In this document: one piece after another, positions 44,038-52,400 of the stretch
Layout: each line of letters opens with the position of its first letter
How positions within the stretch are numbered: position 1 is the stretch's first letter
DNA from: Candidatus Petromonas tenebris
GTDB taxonomy: Bacteria > Bacillota > Clostridia > Peptostreptococcales > Caminicellaceae
Assembly: GCA_014236755.1 (NCBI GenBank)
Contig: JACCKY010000004.1
Coordinates: 31,335-95,334, forward strand
Direction of reading: 5' to 3'
DNA length: 64,000 nt
Notes under the pieces: generated by a model
The model's database searches: none
The model's input: only the letters and a program-made list of their open reading frames with translations
What the model was told of the DNA's origin: nothing
Position numbers and translations under genes: made by a program

Positions 44038-44898
44038 ATGAATGATAGTTTTTTTTCATTTTTTATTAGGGAAATAAAAGATAGGTTTGAGTTTCACAAT
44101 ATTAACGCTTATGGAGCTCAAATTGCTTATTTTTTTCTGTTGTCTCTGTTTCCGTTTTTAATATTCTTAATAGCTGTATTAAGTCAATTATCAATGTCAC
44201 CGCAAGGGGCAATTGACCTTTTTGCTAAAGTAGCACCTAATGAAGTAATAACTGTTATAGACGACTATATAAAAGAATTAATACCCTCTAGGAGTATAAA
44301 TCTTTTATCAATTTCTTTCTTTGCAACCATATGGTCTGCATCAAGAGGACTTAATGCATTAATAATCTTGTTAAATAGAGCCTATGGTATAAAGAAAGAG
44401 AGAAATTTTATAATGAAAAGGGTGCTTGCTATATTTTTTACTTTGTTGGTAGCTATTTCTATTACATTGGTCCTCACTATACCAAGTATGGGAATGAACT
44501 TCCTCTTATGGATATCAAGGTATATAGGGCTAACGGATTTTTTTATATCCGTATGGTATTATTTGAGATGGATAGTTATTATCGCTATTTTATTTTCAGT
44601 AATGGGTTCCCTATACTATATTGCTCCTAACAAGAAATTAAAATTTTTAGAAATAATTCCAGGAACTTTGTTTGCCATCTGTGGCTGGATACTAATATCC
44701 TTAGGATTTTCATTTTTTGTAAATAATTTTAGAAACTTTACAATAATATATGGCAGTTTGGCAGCGATAATAGTACTGATGATTTGGCTTTATTTAAGTG
44801 GTATAATGCTGGTACTTGGAGGAGAAATAAATTCAATATACAGCAGTTATATAGTTTCAAAATCGAAGGATAAATCAATGTCACACTCTGATTCATAA
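44038..44898 (+). CDS. YihY/BrkB-family membrane protein
   Basis: 286 residues with about six transmembrane helices. NAYGAQIAYFFLLSLFPFLI near residue 20, WSASRGLNALIILLNRAYG near 100 and YGSLAAIIVLMIWLYLSGIM near 240 are diagnostic. The family was once called ribonuclease BN, but that activity belongs to another protein; the true function is unknown. AGGAGG ribosome-binding site eight bases before ATG. The IS3-derived element ends 21 bases upstream and may supply its promoter region. Confidence 0.9.
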   Translation: MNDSFFSFFIREIKDRFEFHNINAYGAQIAYFFLLSLFPFLIFLIAVLSQLSMSPQGAIDLFAKVAPNEVITVIDDYIKELIPSRSINLLSISFFATIWSASRGLNALIILLNRAYGIKKERNFIMKRVLAIFFTLLVAISITLVLTIPSMGMNFLLWISRYIGLTDFFISVWYYLRWIVIIAILFSVMGSLYYIAPNKKLKFLEIIPGTLFAICGWILISLGFSFFVNNFRNFTIIYGSLAAIIVLMIWLYLSGIMLVLGGEINSIYSSYIVSKSKDKSMSHSDS

Positions 44899-45033
44899 GT
44901 GGCTTCATTGCCAATAGAGTAAAAATAAATGAGAAGGGGAATAATTTTAACGTAATAAAAATAATTTTTGTGAAACAATAAGAACTTATTATTCGTCTTA
45001 TATTATGGTACAAAACGAAAGGAGAGAAAATTC

Positions 45034-45930
45034 ATGAAAAAATTAATATCACTAACATTAATATGTCTGATGACATTTGTGCTTATAGCAGGTTGTACTC
45101 CAGCAAAAAACAATGGGGAAGACCGAGATGGATATACTGATGAAAACAAAATCCCATACAAGGAGATAAAGGATACCAGCTCTCTACCGAAAAATGTGGA
45201 AATATTTATTCAAAGCATGAAAAAACAAAGGGGTTTTACAAACTTTAGAGACGAGAATACCAATATACTAGTAATCAGCTCAGGAGAAAAAACTACCGGT
45301 GGATATGGTATAGATGTGGAGTCGGTGAAAGAGGTTGGTGGTATAGTTGAGGTTGTTGTCAAAGAAACTTCTCCAGAGAAAGGCAGTGTAGTGACTGAAG
45401 TCCTAACCTATCCCTTTATAATTTTAAAAATGCCTATGACTCTAGAAAGTTTTAAAGTTATAAATACTGAAGGAGAAGAATTCACTTATATTCCCTCAAG
45501 TAGACTGAATATATCAGAAAATGGAATATATGTTGGACAGATAGATAATAACTTTGTAGAAATAAAGATAAATGGAGAGTCAAGAACATTTATGCTGACT
45601 GATGAAACAAGAGAGACAATTGAGGAGCTAGGTGAGAATAGGCAAATAGAATTCACCTACTATATAAATGAAAATAACCAACTTGTTGTAACTTATATTA
45701 AGGAAATAGATCATTGGGAAAATGCTAGTAAAACAGAGACAGGAACCTATGTGGGACAGATAGATAATTTTTCCATAGAAGTAACGATCGACGGAAAGGC
45801 CAAAGCCTTTATAAACTATGAAATGGATAGACTTTTAAAGGATATAAAAGAGGGAGATAAGGTAGAAGTAAAATATTCTAAAAATAAGCAGGGACAATTA
45901 GAGCTTATAAGAATTGAGAAAACTGACTAA
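45034..45930 (+). CDS. Lipoprotein with PrcB-type domain and two repeated beta modules
   Basis: 298 residues. Lipoprotein signal with lipobox VLIAGC; a PrcB C-terminal-like domain (about residues 60-145: NTNILVISSGEKTTGGYGID, VEVVVKETSPEKG); then two related modules of about 60 residues that both begin (G)xYVGQIDN and contain a (V/E)I-x-I-(N/D)G-(E/K) pattern and end with a KEID/KTD helix or strand. Extracytoplasmic and membrane-anchored. PrcB-like domains are linked with protease complexes, but no protease gene adjoins. Monocistronic with its own terminator. Confidence 0.8.
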   Translation: MKKLISLTLICLMTFVLIAGCTPAKNNGEDRDGYTDENKIPYKEIKDTSSLPKNVEIFIQSMKKQRGFTNFRDENTNILVISSGEKTTGGYGIDVESVKEVGGIVEVVVKETSPEKGSVVTEVLTYPFIILKMPMTLESFKVINTEGEEFTYIPSSRLNISENGIYVGQIDNNFVEIKINGESRTFMLTDETRETIEELGENRQIEFTYYINENNQLVVTYIKEIDHWENASKTETGTYVGQIDNFSIEVTIDGKAKAFINYEMDRLLKDIKEGDKVEVKYSKNKQGQLELIRIEKTD

Positions 45931-45963
45931 AATAGAAGTCAATATTAAAAATACTGATTGAAT

Positions 45964-45995
45964 ATACCATAGGTGTACACCTATGGTATTTTTTA
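45964..45995 (+). terminator. Terminator after the PrcB lipoprotein gene
   Basis: A perfect 26-base palindrome (ATACCATAGGTGT / ACACCTATGGTAT) followed by TTTTTT. Confidence 0.85.
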
Positions 45996-46056
45996 TTTAT
46001 GGAAGCATAATTTAAAAATTGTGCAAGATTTTCTTTTATATACATATTAGAGGGTG

Positions 46057-46310
46057 ATGTCTTTGAAAACTAATACTGTAGGTTATGAGAAGAAAAGGTA
46101 TAAAATTAAGCTATATAGCATTGTTCAGGGAGTATGGTTCAGACCTTTTGTTTATAATTAGGCTTACAAGTCAAAGCTTAAGGGCTTTGTGCAAAACTGT
46201 GGGGCTTTTGTTTACATAGATGTTGAAGGGGAGAAAAGGAATATAAAGAATTTTTAAAAGCTATTATTAATAATTCTCCCCTACTTTTAAAAGTGGAAAG
46301 AGAATTTTAA
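46057..46310 (+). pseudogene. Decayed hypF fragment (acylphosphatase domain)
   Basis: The frame from 46057 reads RYKIKLYSIVQGVWFRPFVY, the acylphosphatase start of HypF, the carbamoyltransferase for [NiFe]-hydrogenase maturation. It then hits a TAG at 46159, resumes as KLKGFVQNCGAFVYIDVEG, shifts frame near 46233 and continues EYKEFLKAIINNSPLLLKVE until about 46310. The rest of the roughly 750-residue gene is gone. No other hyp gene is in the window. Confidence 0.8.
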
Positions 46311-46349
46311 ATACATTTGAAGGTGAAATGCTTCCAAGGATATGTTAAT

Positions 46350-46382
46350 AGGAACTCTGAGGTAAAAGAGTTCCTATTTGAT
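46350..46382. terminator. Terminator between the hypF relic and the ATPase gene
   Basis: AGGAACTCT / AGAGTTCCT stem with an eight-base loop and then ATTTGATATTT. Overlaps the stop of the convergent ATPase gene. Confidence 0.65.
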
Positions 46383-48077
46383 ATTTAAGTGCCTAAATCT
46401 ATTCAAAGCTCCTATCATTTCATGTTTTCTGGGTAGTGCTAAATTTCCCGGATGGCCTGAAAAAGAGGATAGTTCATCCAGTCCCTTTTCATCAATAATT
46501 TCATATATCTTATTAACGATTTGGGTAATAGTCATTGTATCATTGACCAGATTTTTTTGTATATACTCTATAGCTACTGATATACAATTGGTTTGACTGG
46601 TATCTACCAGCTGCTCCAGATATTTTAAGTCTATTGGAGTTCTATTATACATAATAGTATTTAGACCTTTAGTTCTGATTTTAACTCCCTTACTAGTTCT
46701 AGGGAAGCTAGACTTTAGCAAGATTCTAGGTGACTCATTAATGAAATCATTATTAGTATTGCTTCTATTCACTTTAAACTTAGTGATGATTTCCTTAGCT
46801 CTTGAAGTAACATCATAGGGTATATATTCATCCATCATAATTACATTATCGGCTACATCAAAATAATCTCCGGAGCTTCCTACGACTATAATAGTGGAAA
46901 TACCATTTTTTTCATATAAATCTCTAACTCTGTTTATAAAAGGAGTTATGGGTTCCTTATCTTTGCTGACAAGCTGCTGCATCATTTTGTCCCTAACCAT
47001 AAAGTTTGTTGCACAGGTATCCTCATCAATTAATAGTAGATCGGTACCTATTTCGAGAGCTTCTATTATATTAGCAGCTTGAGATGTGCTTCCACTGGCA
47101 TTTTCGGTGGAAAACCTTATAGTATCCTGACCGTTAGGAAGATTGTTGATAAATGGAGATATATTTACCTTTTCAACTCTACGTCCGTCTTCAGCTCTAA
47201 TTTTGACAGCATTTTCCCTAGTGGCAACATATTCTCTACCGTCACCGATAATATGATCATAAACGCTTCGTTCAAGGGCTCTAAGAAGAGTTGATTTGCC
47301 ATGATATCCTCCCCCTACGATGAGGGTAATTCCTTCCGGTATAGCCATTCCCTTGATTTTTCCTCTATTAGGCAAATTGAACTCTACCTCTAAGCTTTCA
47401 GGACTTTTGAAAGGAACTGCCCCTTTTATTAGAGGTTTATCGGATACTCCACTTTCCCTAGGAAGAACTGAGCCATTGGCAATAAAGGCAATATAGCCTT
47501 TTTCTTTCAGCAAGTTCCTTAAATGATTTTGGTCTACGGCCAATTCCACATGCTTCTGCAGGGCCGATGTATCTATATTATTATAAAAAAGAGTATTTTC
47601 TACAATCTTTGGCAATGCTTTTGAGAAAATTATATTTGCATTTTTCCCGAGTATTTTCCTTCCTGCTGCAGGAAGTCCAACTTCAAACCTGGCTTCTACA
47701 CTATTTTCATTGATTACTACTGAGGTCCTTTTAAGTATTTCCTGCCCGGGACGATCCACGGTTAAAAGTCCGCTTTTTCCGGAGCCGCTGACTTTATCGT
47801 AGTATTTATTTATGTTTTTGGAAAAAAGTCTTGTGAGAAAATCACATACAGCTATATTTTTATGGGACTTATCAAATAAATTTTGAGGAAATCTGGCTTT
47901 ATCCTGTGAAACAATGACTCTAGCCTTTGATGGAGATGCAAAGGGGTCCCCCTGAACTGAATCTATAGATAGTATGTAATCTCCAAAATTATATTGCCCT
48001 CTTATGCTTTTATAGGCCTTATATCCTTTGCCATCAATTTGAAATAATTTATTTTGTAAATCCTTTTGGCTATGCAA
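46374..48077 (-). CDS. ABC-class P-loop ATPase (COG3044/ABC_ATPase family)
   Basis: 567-residue soluble protein. Walker A GGGYHGKSTLLRAL near residue 256, a serine-rich ABC-signature-like segment (FSTENASGSTSQAANIIEAL) near 325 and Walker B DLLLIDEDTCATNFM near 348, followed by IIVVGSSGDYFDVADNVIMM. The family is widespread, has no membrane partner and no settled function; some members are guessed to act in nucleotide or RNA processes. One copy of the TCTCACYTGAT leader element lies directly upstream. GGAGG ribosome-binding site. Confidence 0.88.
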   Translation of the reverse strand: MHSQKDLQNKLFQIDGKGYKAYKSIRGQYNFGDYILSIDSVQGDPFASPSKARVIVSQDKARFPQNLFDKSHKNIAVCDFLTRLFSKNINKYYDKVSGSGKSGLLTVDRPGQEILKRTSVVINENSVEARFEVGLPAAGRKILGKNANIIFSKALPKIVENTLFYNNIDTSALQKHVELAVDQNHLRNLLKEKGYIAFIANGSVLPRESGVSDKPLIKGAVPFKSPESLEVEFNLPNRGKIKGMAIPEGITLIVGGGYHGKSTLLRALERSVYDHIIGDGREYVATRENAVKIRAEDGRRVEKVNISPFINNLPNGQDTIRFSTENASGSTSQAANIIEALEIGTDLLLIDEDTCATNFMVRDKMMQQLVSKDKEPITPFINRVRDLYEKNGISTIIVVGSSGDYFDVADNVIMMDEYIPYDVTSRAKEIITKFKVNRSNTNNDFINESPRILLKSSFPRTSKGVKIRTKGLNTIMYNRTPIDLKYLEQLVDTSQTNCISVAIEYIQKNLVNDTMTITQIVNKIYEIIDEKGLDELSSFSGHPGNLALPRKHEMIGALNRFRHLNIK

Positions 48078-48095
48078 AATAGTACCTCCTAACTA

Positions 48096-48160
48096 ACTAT
48101 CTTATTCTATTTCCCGTTTATAGAAGCGGGAGTGTTATAATCAGGTGAGATAAGTTATAT
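48096..48160 (-). repeat. Partial leader element, copy 3 (inverted)
   Basis: Read on the minus strand it is TCTCACCTGATTATAACACT, then a CCCGCTTC/TAAACGGG hairpin and AATAGAATAAGATAGTTAG, matching the first half of the 27611 and 29110 elements. The hairpin has one mismatch on this strand that becomes a G-U pair on the other. It lies just upstream of the ATPase gene in the same relative orientation as the other copies. Confidence 0.65.
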
Positions 48161-48210
48161 TTTTTAAATGATGGTCATATCAATAAATAATTATACCTAT
48201 AACCTGCAAA

Positions 48211-48243
48211 AAAAGCAAAAAGCCCTGGGATTACCCATGGGCT
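48211..48243 (-). terminator. Terminator of the Tyr/Arg-rich protein gene
   Basis: On the minus strand AGCCCATGGG / CCCAGGGCT is followed by TTTTTGCTTTTTTTG. Confidence 0.75.
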
Positions 48244-48250
48244 GTTAAAC

Positions 48251-48628
48251 TTAATAATAGTAATCATAATAGTCGTAATAATCGTAGAAAGGACGTCTTC
48301 TTCTGCGCCTTCTACGTAAAAGTTCTCTTAAGAGAAGTATTCTTATTAAATCTCTTGTAAAGTCTCTACGACCATCTATTCTAAAAAGTTCATCATAATC
48401 CTTTTCATCATATTTACGTTTATTTTCCATTTCATATTCACTATAAATATTTTCAACCATTTCATCTACTTTTTCTTTGCTAGGGAAGGGATGCATTGCA
48501 GGATTAAAGGGATTGTCTGTCATATCACACATTCTTTTAACATATGGATAAACATCATTATAAATATTAGGATACATTTTATTAGCCTGTTTTTCACAGT
48601 GGTACAAATATCTATCTTGCCAATACAT
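48251..48628 (-). CDS. Tyr/Arg-rich small protein, paralogue 1
   Basis: 125 residues with no signal peptide. KMYPNIYNDVYPYVKRMCD near residue 15 and FPSKEKVDEMVENIYSEY near 50 are shared in pattern with the next gene; the C terminus is a block of eight or more Arg followed by a DYYDYYDYY tail. Start 48628 has AAGGAGG nine bases upstream; the longer frame starts without one. Aromatic and basic tails of this sort occur in clostridial spore-coat proteins, which is my guess for its role. I do not recognise a named family. Confidence 0.65.
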   Translation of the reverse strand: MYWQDRYLYHCEKQANKMYPNIYNDVYPYVKRMCDMTDNPFNPAMHPFPSKEKVDEMVENIYSEYEMENKRKYDEKDYDELFRIDGRRDFTRDLIRILLLRELLRRRRRRRRPFYDYYDYYDYYY

Positions 48629-48724
48629 TTTCCATAACCTCCTTGATATGTTTATAAAAGCTTCATCCATACCATAATATGTAAATGCAAAAGAAAAGGT
48701 TACAAATTATTTAAAGAAAAGTAG

Positions 48725-48744
48725 AAACGACACTATGGTCGTTT
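48725..48744 (-). terminator. Weak hairpin downstream of paralogue 2
   Basis: AAACGAC / GTCGTTT with a six-base loop; on the minus strand it is followed by CTACTTTTCTTT. Confidence 0.45.
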
Positions 48745-48777
48745 AAATAGATATAAGATTCAATTCTGTGTTCTCAA

Positions 48778-49155
48778 TTAATAGCAATCGTATGGACAGT
48801 GATATCTTCTACGTCTTCTACATCTTCTGCACCTATCCTTTGTTAACAGTTCTTTTAAAATAAGTATCTTAACAATATCTTTCAAAAACCCATCGTCGTG
48901 ATTGTAACGGCTTCTGTATAGAGTTTTATCATCTTTTTTCTTATCTTTAATGGCATTCATGTATTCATTGTATACTTCCTCCACAATTTGATCTATTTCT
49001 TCTTCTTTTGGAAATGAATACATCATATATCCATAAGCATAATCGAGCTCATTGCATTTTTTCTTTATATATGGATATAGTTCTTGATAGATTTTTGGAT
49101 ACATGGTTTGAAATTTTCTTTCTGGCCAATACCAATAGTTATTATACCAATGCAT
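48778..49155 (-). CDS. Tyr/Arg/Cys-rich small protein, paralogue 2
   Basis: 125 residues, the same length as paralogue 1. TMYPKIYQELYPYIKKKCNE and FPKEEEIDQIVEEVYNEY align with its neighbour; the tail is CRRCRRRRRYHCPYDCY, with four cysteines where paralogue 1 has tyrosines. ATG 49155 is ten bases after GGAGG; a TTG two codons upstream is possible. Tandem duplication followed by divergence of the tail is evident. Spore-coat or surface role is inferred from composition only. Confidence 0.65.
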   Translation of the reverse strand: MHWYNNYWYWPERKFQTMYPKIYQELYPYIKKKCNELDYAYGYMMYSFPKEEEIDQIVEEVYNEYMNAIKDKKKDDKTLYRSRYNHDDGFLKDIVKILILKELLTKDRCRRCRRRRRYHCPYDCY

Positions 49156-49256
49156 CTGCAATTCCCCTCCTTTGAATTTCTTTAAAAGTTTTAAATCTTC
49201 TCACCAATACATAATATGCAGTTCATGTAAAAAATGTTACAAATATATGATAAAAT

Positions 49257-49319
49257 AGCTCTTCTACAGAGCCTGAAGAGGATTATTGAAGCATATCTAT
49301 AAGGAACTAGCGAGGCAAG
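49257..49319 (-). repeat. Half copy of the MITE-like element
   Basis: Read on the minus strand, CTTCAATAATCCTCTTCAGG and the flanking CTAGTTCCTTATAGATATG and TAGAAGAGCT match the left arm of the 10081-10240 element with few differences. The other arm is missing. Confidence 0.7.
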
Positions 49320-49431
49320 TTAAATTATGAGTTAGTAAAAACATACAAACTGCATTAGTTTTATGAAAATTATGAACAAATCGTGTATAATATTAATTAT
49401 AATCCTATAACAAAAAACAAGGAGTGTTAGC

Positions 49432-52400
49432 ATGGATAATTCCTTAACCTTGAGATTGCATAGTGAAATTTCAAATAGATTTCTAAATCTGGATTTTTTG
49501 AAAAAAACCGATTTAAATATTAATACTGTTAGGGAATTTATAGAAAGACCTTCCTTTATTGAAAGCTTGAATACTATAGTTCAAAATAGAGATTATAGCT
49601 GCAGAGCAGTATTTGATTTATGCAAAAATTTCATAGAAGAATTGACGCAGGGAGATGCTCCAGATAACTGGCTTTATTATATATATCAGTTTGCTTTGAG
49701 TAAATCCTTTCCTGATGCAGTAAATATAAAACTTTTAAAGCATTTGGATATGGGTTGTTTAATTTACCTTGAAATACTGAGTGTTATTTGCCAGTATGAA
49801 AAAATCTATGATGATGGCAGCTGGACAGGAAAATATCCCCTAGAATTTTTAACATCTGAAGAAGAAAATCAACTGGAAAATAAATATGAGTACAGGAAAT
49901 TCAAAAAGGCATTTACTGAGGAATATGTCTATGAGATGATGAAGCTCAATCAGGAGGTGCTTGGTTATAGTTCCCTTGACCATATATGCGGAGTACACTA
50001 TCTAGCCCTCTATATAGGACGACAGTTGAAGTTAGCAGGATTGCCTGTGGATCTAGGCAGAGTTTCTGGTGCTGCTGCTGGACATGATATTGGAAAATTT
50101 GGCTGTAAAGGAGAGGAGCTTAAAAGGGTACCCTATTTACATTACTACTATACAGATCAATGGTTTAAAAAACACGATATTAACTATATTCGAAATATAG
50201 CTATAAACCACTCGACCTGGGATTTGGAACTGGAGAATTTGTCCCTCGAATCCCTCATTCTTATATATTGCGATTTTAGGGTCAAAAAGAAAAATAGCAA
50301 GACTGCTAATAACAAATCTAAAATGTATATATATAGTCTTCAGGAATCCTTTGAAGTAATTCTAAACAAGCTTGATAATCTTGATAAGACAAAGGAAATG
50401 AGATACTGCAGAGTATATGCTAAACTTAAAGATTTTGAGGATTATATGCTTGACTTGGGAATAGATGTTGTGGTAGGAGATAAAGTAATAGCAAAGGAAA
50501 ATAGAGAGGTAAAAAAGAAATATTATTCACTGATGCGGGGTCAAGAGATTACTGAAAATATGAAATATCTTTCAATAAATCATAATATAAATCTCATGTA
50601 CAGACTTAGAGATGAGACTTCCCTAGGATCCCTTTTAGAAATAGCAAGAAGCGAGACTGATCCTAACAATTTACGTGAATATTTAAATATATTTGAGGAA
50701 TATTCAACATATCTCACTCAAAAACAAAAACTTATAACTATCAAATTTTTATATGAAGGCCTTATACATTCCGAGGAAGATATAAGGAAACAGTGTGGAA
50801 AGATTTTAGGCACGTTGATTGCTTTATTTGATGAGGTCTACAGCAAAGAAGTGCCTCCCAGTGCAGAATTGGAAACTCCGGAACTTACAAGCTATAAGCT
50901 TCTTGATAGATACCTCACATATGTTATATATCCAAATCAAAAAATCATTCCTATTCACAGGATGTGGCTGGGAAATAGTATAAGCACCATAATATTTTCA
51001 CTGTTTTCTAACTGTAGAGAAAATCAGATAAAAGGATATATAAAGACATTATTAAAATATTATAAAAAGGAAGATCTAAGAGAAAAAGATATAAAACTCC
51101 ATCTTTTAAATTCAATAAAATATATTCCTATTTCGAAATGTAAAGAAGAATCAGTAGAGATTTTGTTTAAATATATTATAAAAATGCTGGATGAAGAAAA
51201 TAAGGATTTAAGACTTTCCGCAATAGAAGCAACTTATAACTTGATTCCAAAACTTAAAAAAGGTTCGAAGTTTATAAGCTTTTTCAGAAGAAAATTTTCT
51301 GCCGATATATCATTTTCAGATTTTCCAGTGGAAAATTTTTTAAGATACAAAATAGCGAATCTATTAAGATTAGACCATTCAATCACAGACAAATATGAAA
51401 GTTTTTTAGTAAGGGATACCGAGAAAATACCTGATATCTATCTGAGTAATCTTAAAACTGCCACTGATTGGGTTACAAAAAAAATACAGATAGATCTATT
51501 GCTGGAGCATACTTTGACTAACCCGGAAAGTATGGGTATTCACACTGCCATGCACTTTTGTAATCTGCTGAAAGTCAGTGCAAGCGAAAGTGTTAGAAAT
51601 CGCGGGGGAGAAGGGCTTATACGTATTATGCCCCATCTATCCCTTGATCAAAGAAACGATATAGCTATAGAGCTGTTAAGAGCTTTAGAGATAGAAGGAT
51701 ATCAGTTTACAAAGTATATTCCTTATTATCTGGGACAAATAATACTATATCTTCAACCTGTAGAGCTTGATGAACTTATTGATGATTTAATAGAGAAGAT
51801 AAAACAATCAAGTCCTCAGGTGACCTCACTGCTTCTAAAAACCGTGGGAGTAGCCATAGAAAATTATCTTAAATACAGAGAACTATTTAATGAAGAAAAA
51901 GAGAAATATGAGGAACGGTTTATCAGGCTTCTTAGCATTTTATTAAATGGTCTTGTAAACTACAATCTTCAAGTTAAGCAGGTAGCATTTAGTGTTATAG
52001 GAAAAGAAATATTCGGCTCTCGAAAGCTTAATCTGGATCAAAAAAATGAAATATTTATATTGATAGCTAAAAAAATTCTTACGCTATTGGGAGAAAATCA
52101 AGAGGATAAGGAGCTGTTATTTTTAACCAATGCTTCAGGATTAAATCATATATATAGGTTTATTTCCGACTATAAATTCTATAGGGGAAATATAGACCTC
52201 AAGGTTCAAGATAAGATAGCCTTTTTTCCTGGAACATTTGATCCATTTTCCCTAAGCCATAAAGAGATAGCAAAGGAAATAAGAAATCTTGGTTATGAGG
52301 TTTATTTAGCTATTGATGAGTTTTCATGGTCAAAAAGGACCCAACCTAATTTAATTAGAAGAAATATAGTTAGAATGTCTATCGCCGATGAATTGGGAGT

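Noticed and set aside
44038..44898. Calling the BrkB-like gene ribonuclease BN
   Set aside because: The original RNase BN assignment of this membrane family was mistaken; no nuclease motif is visible.
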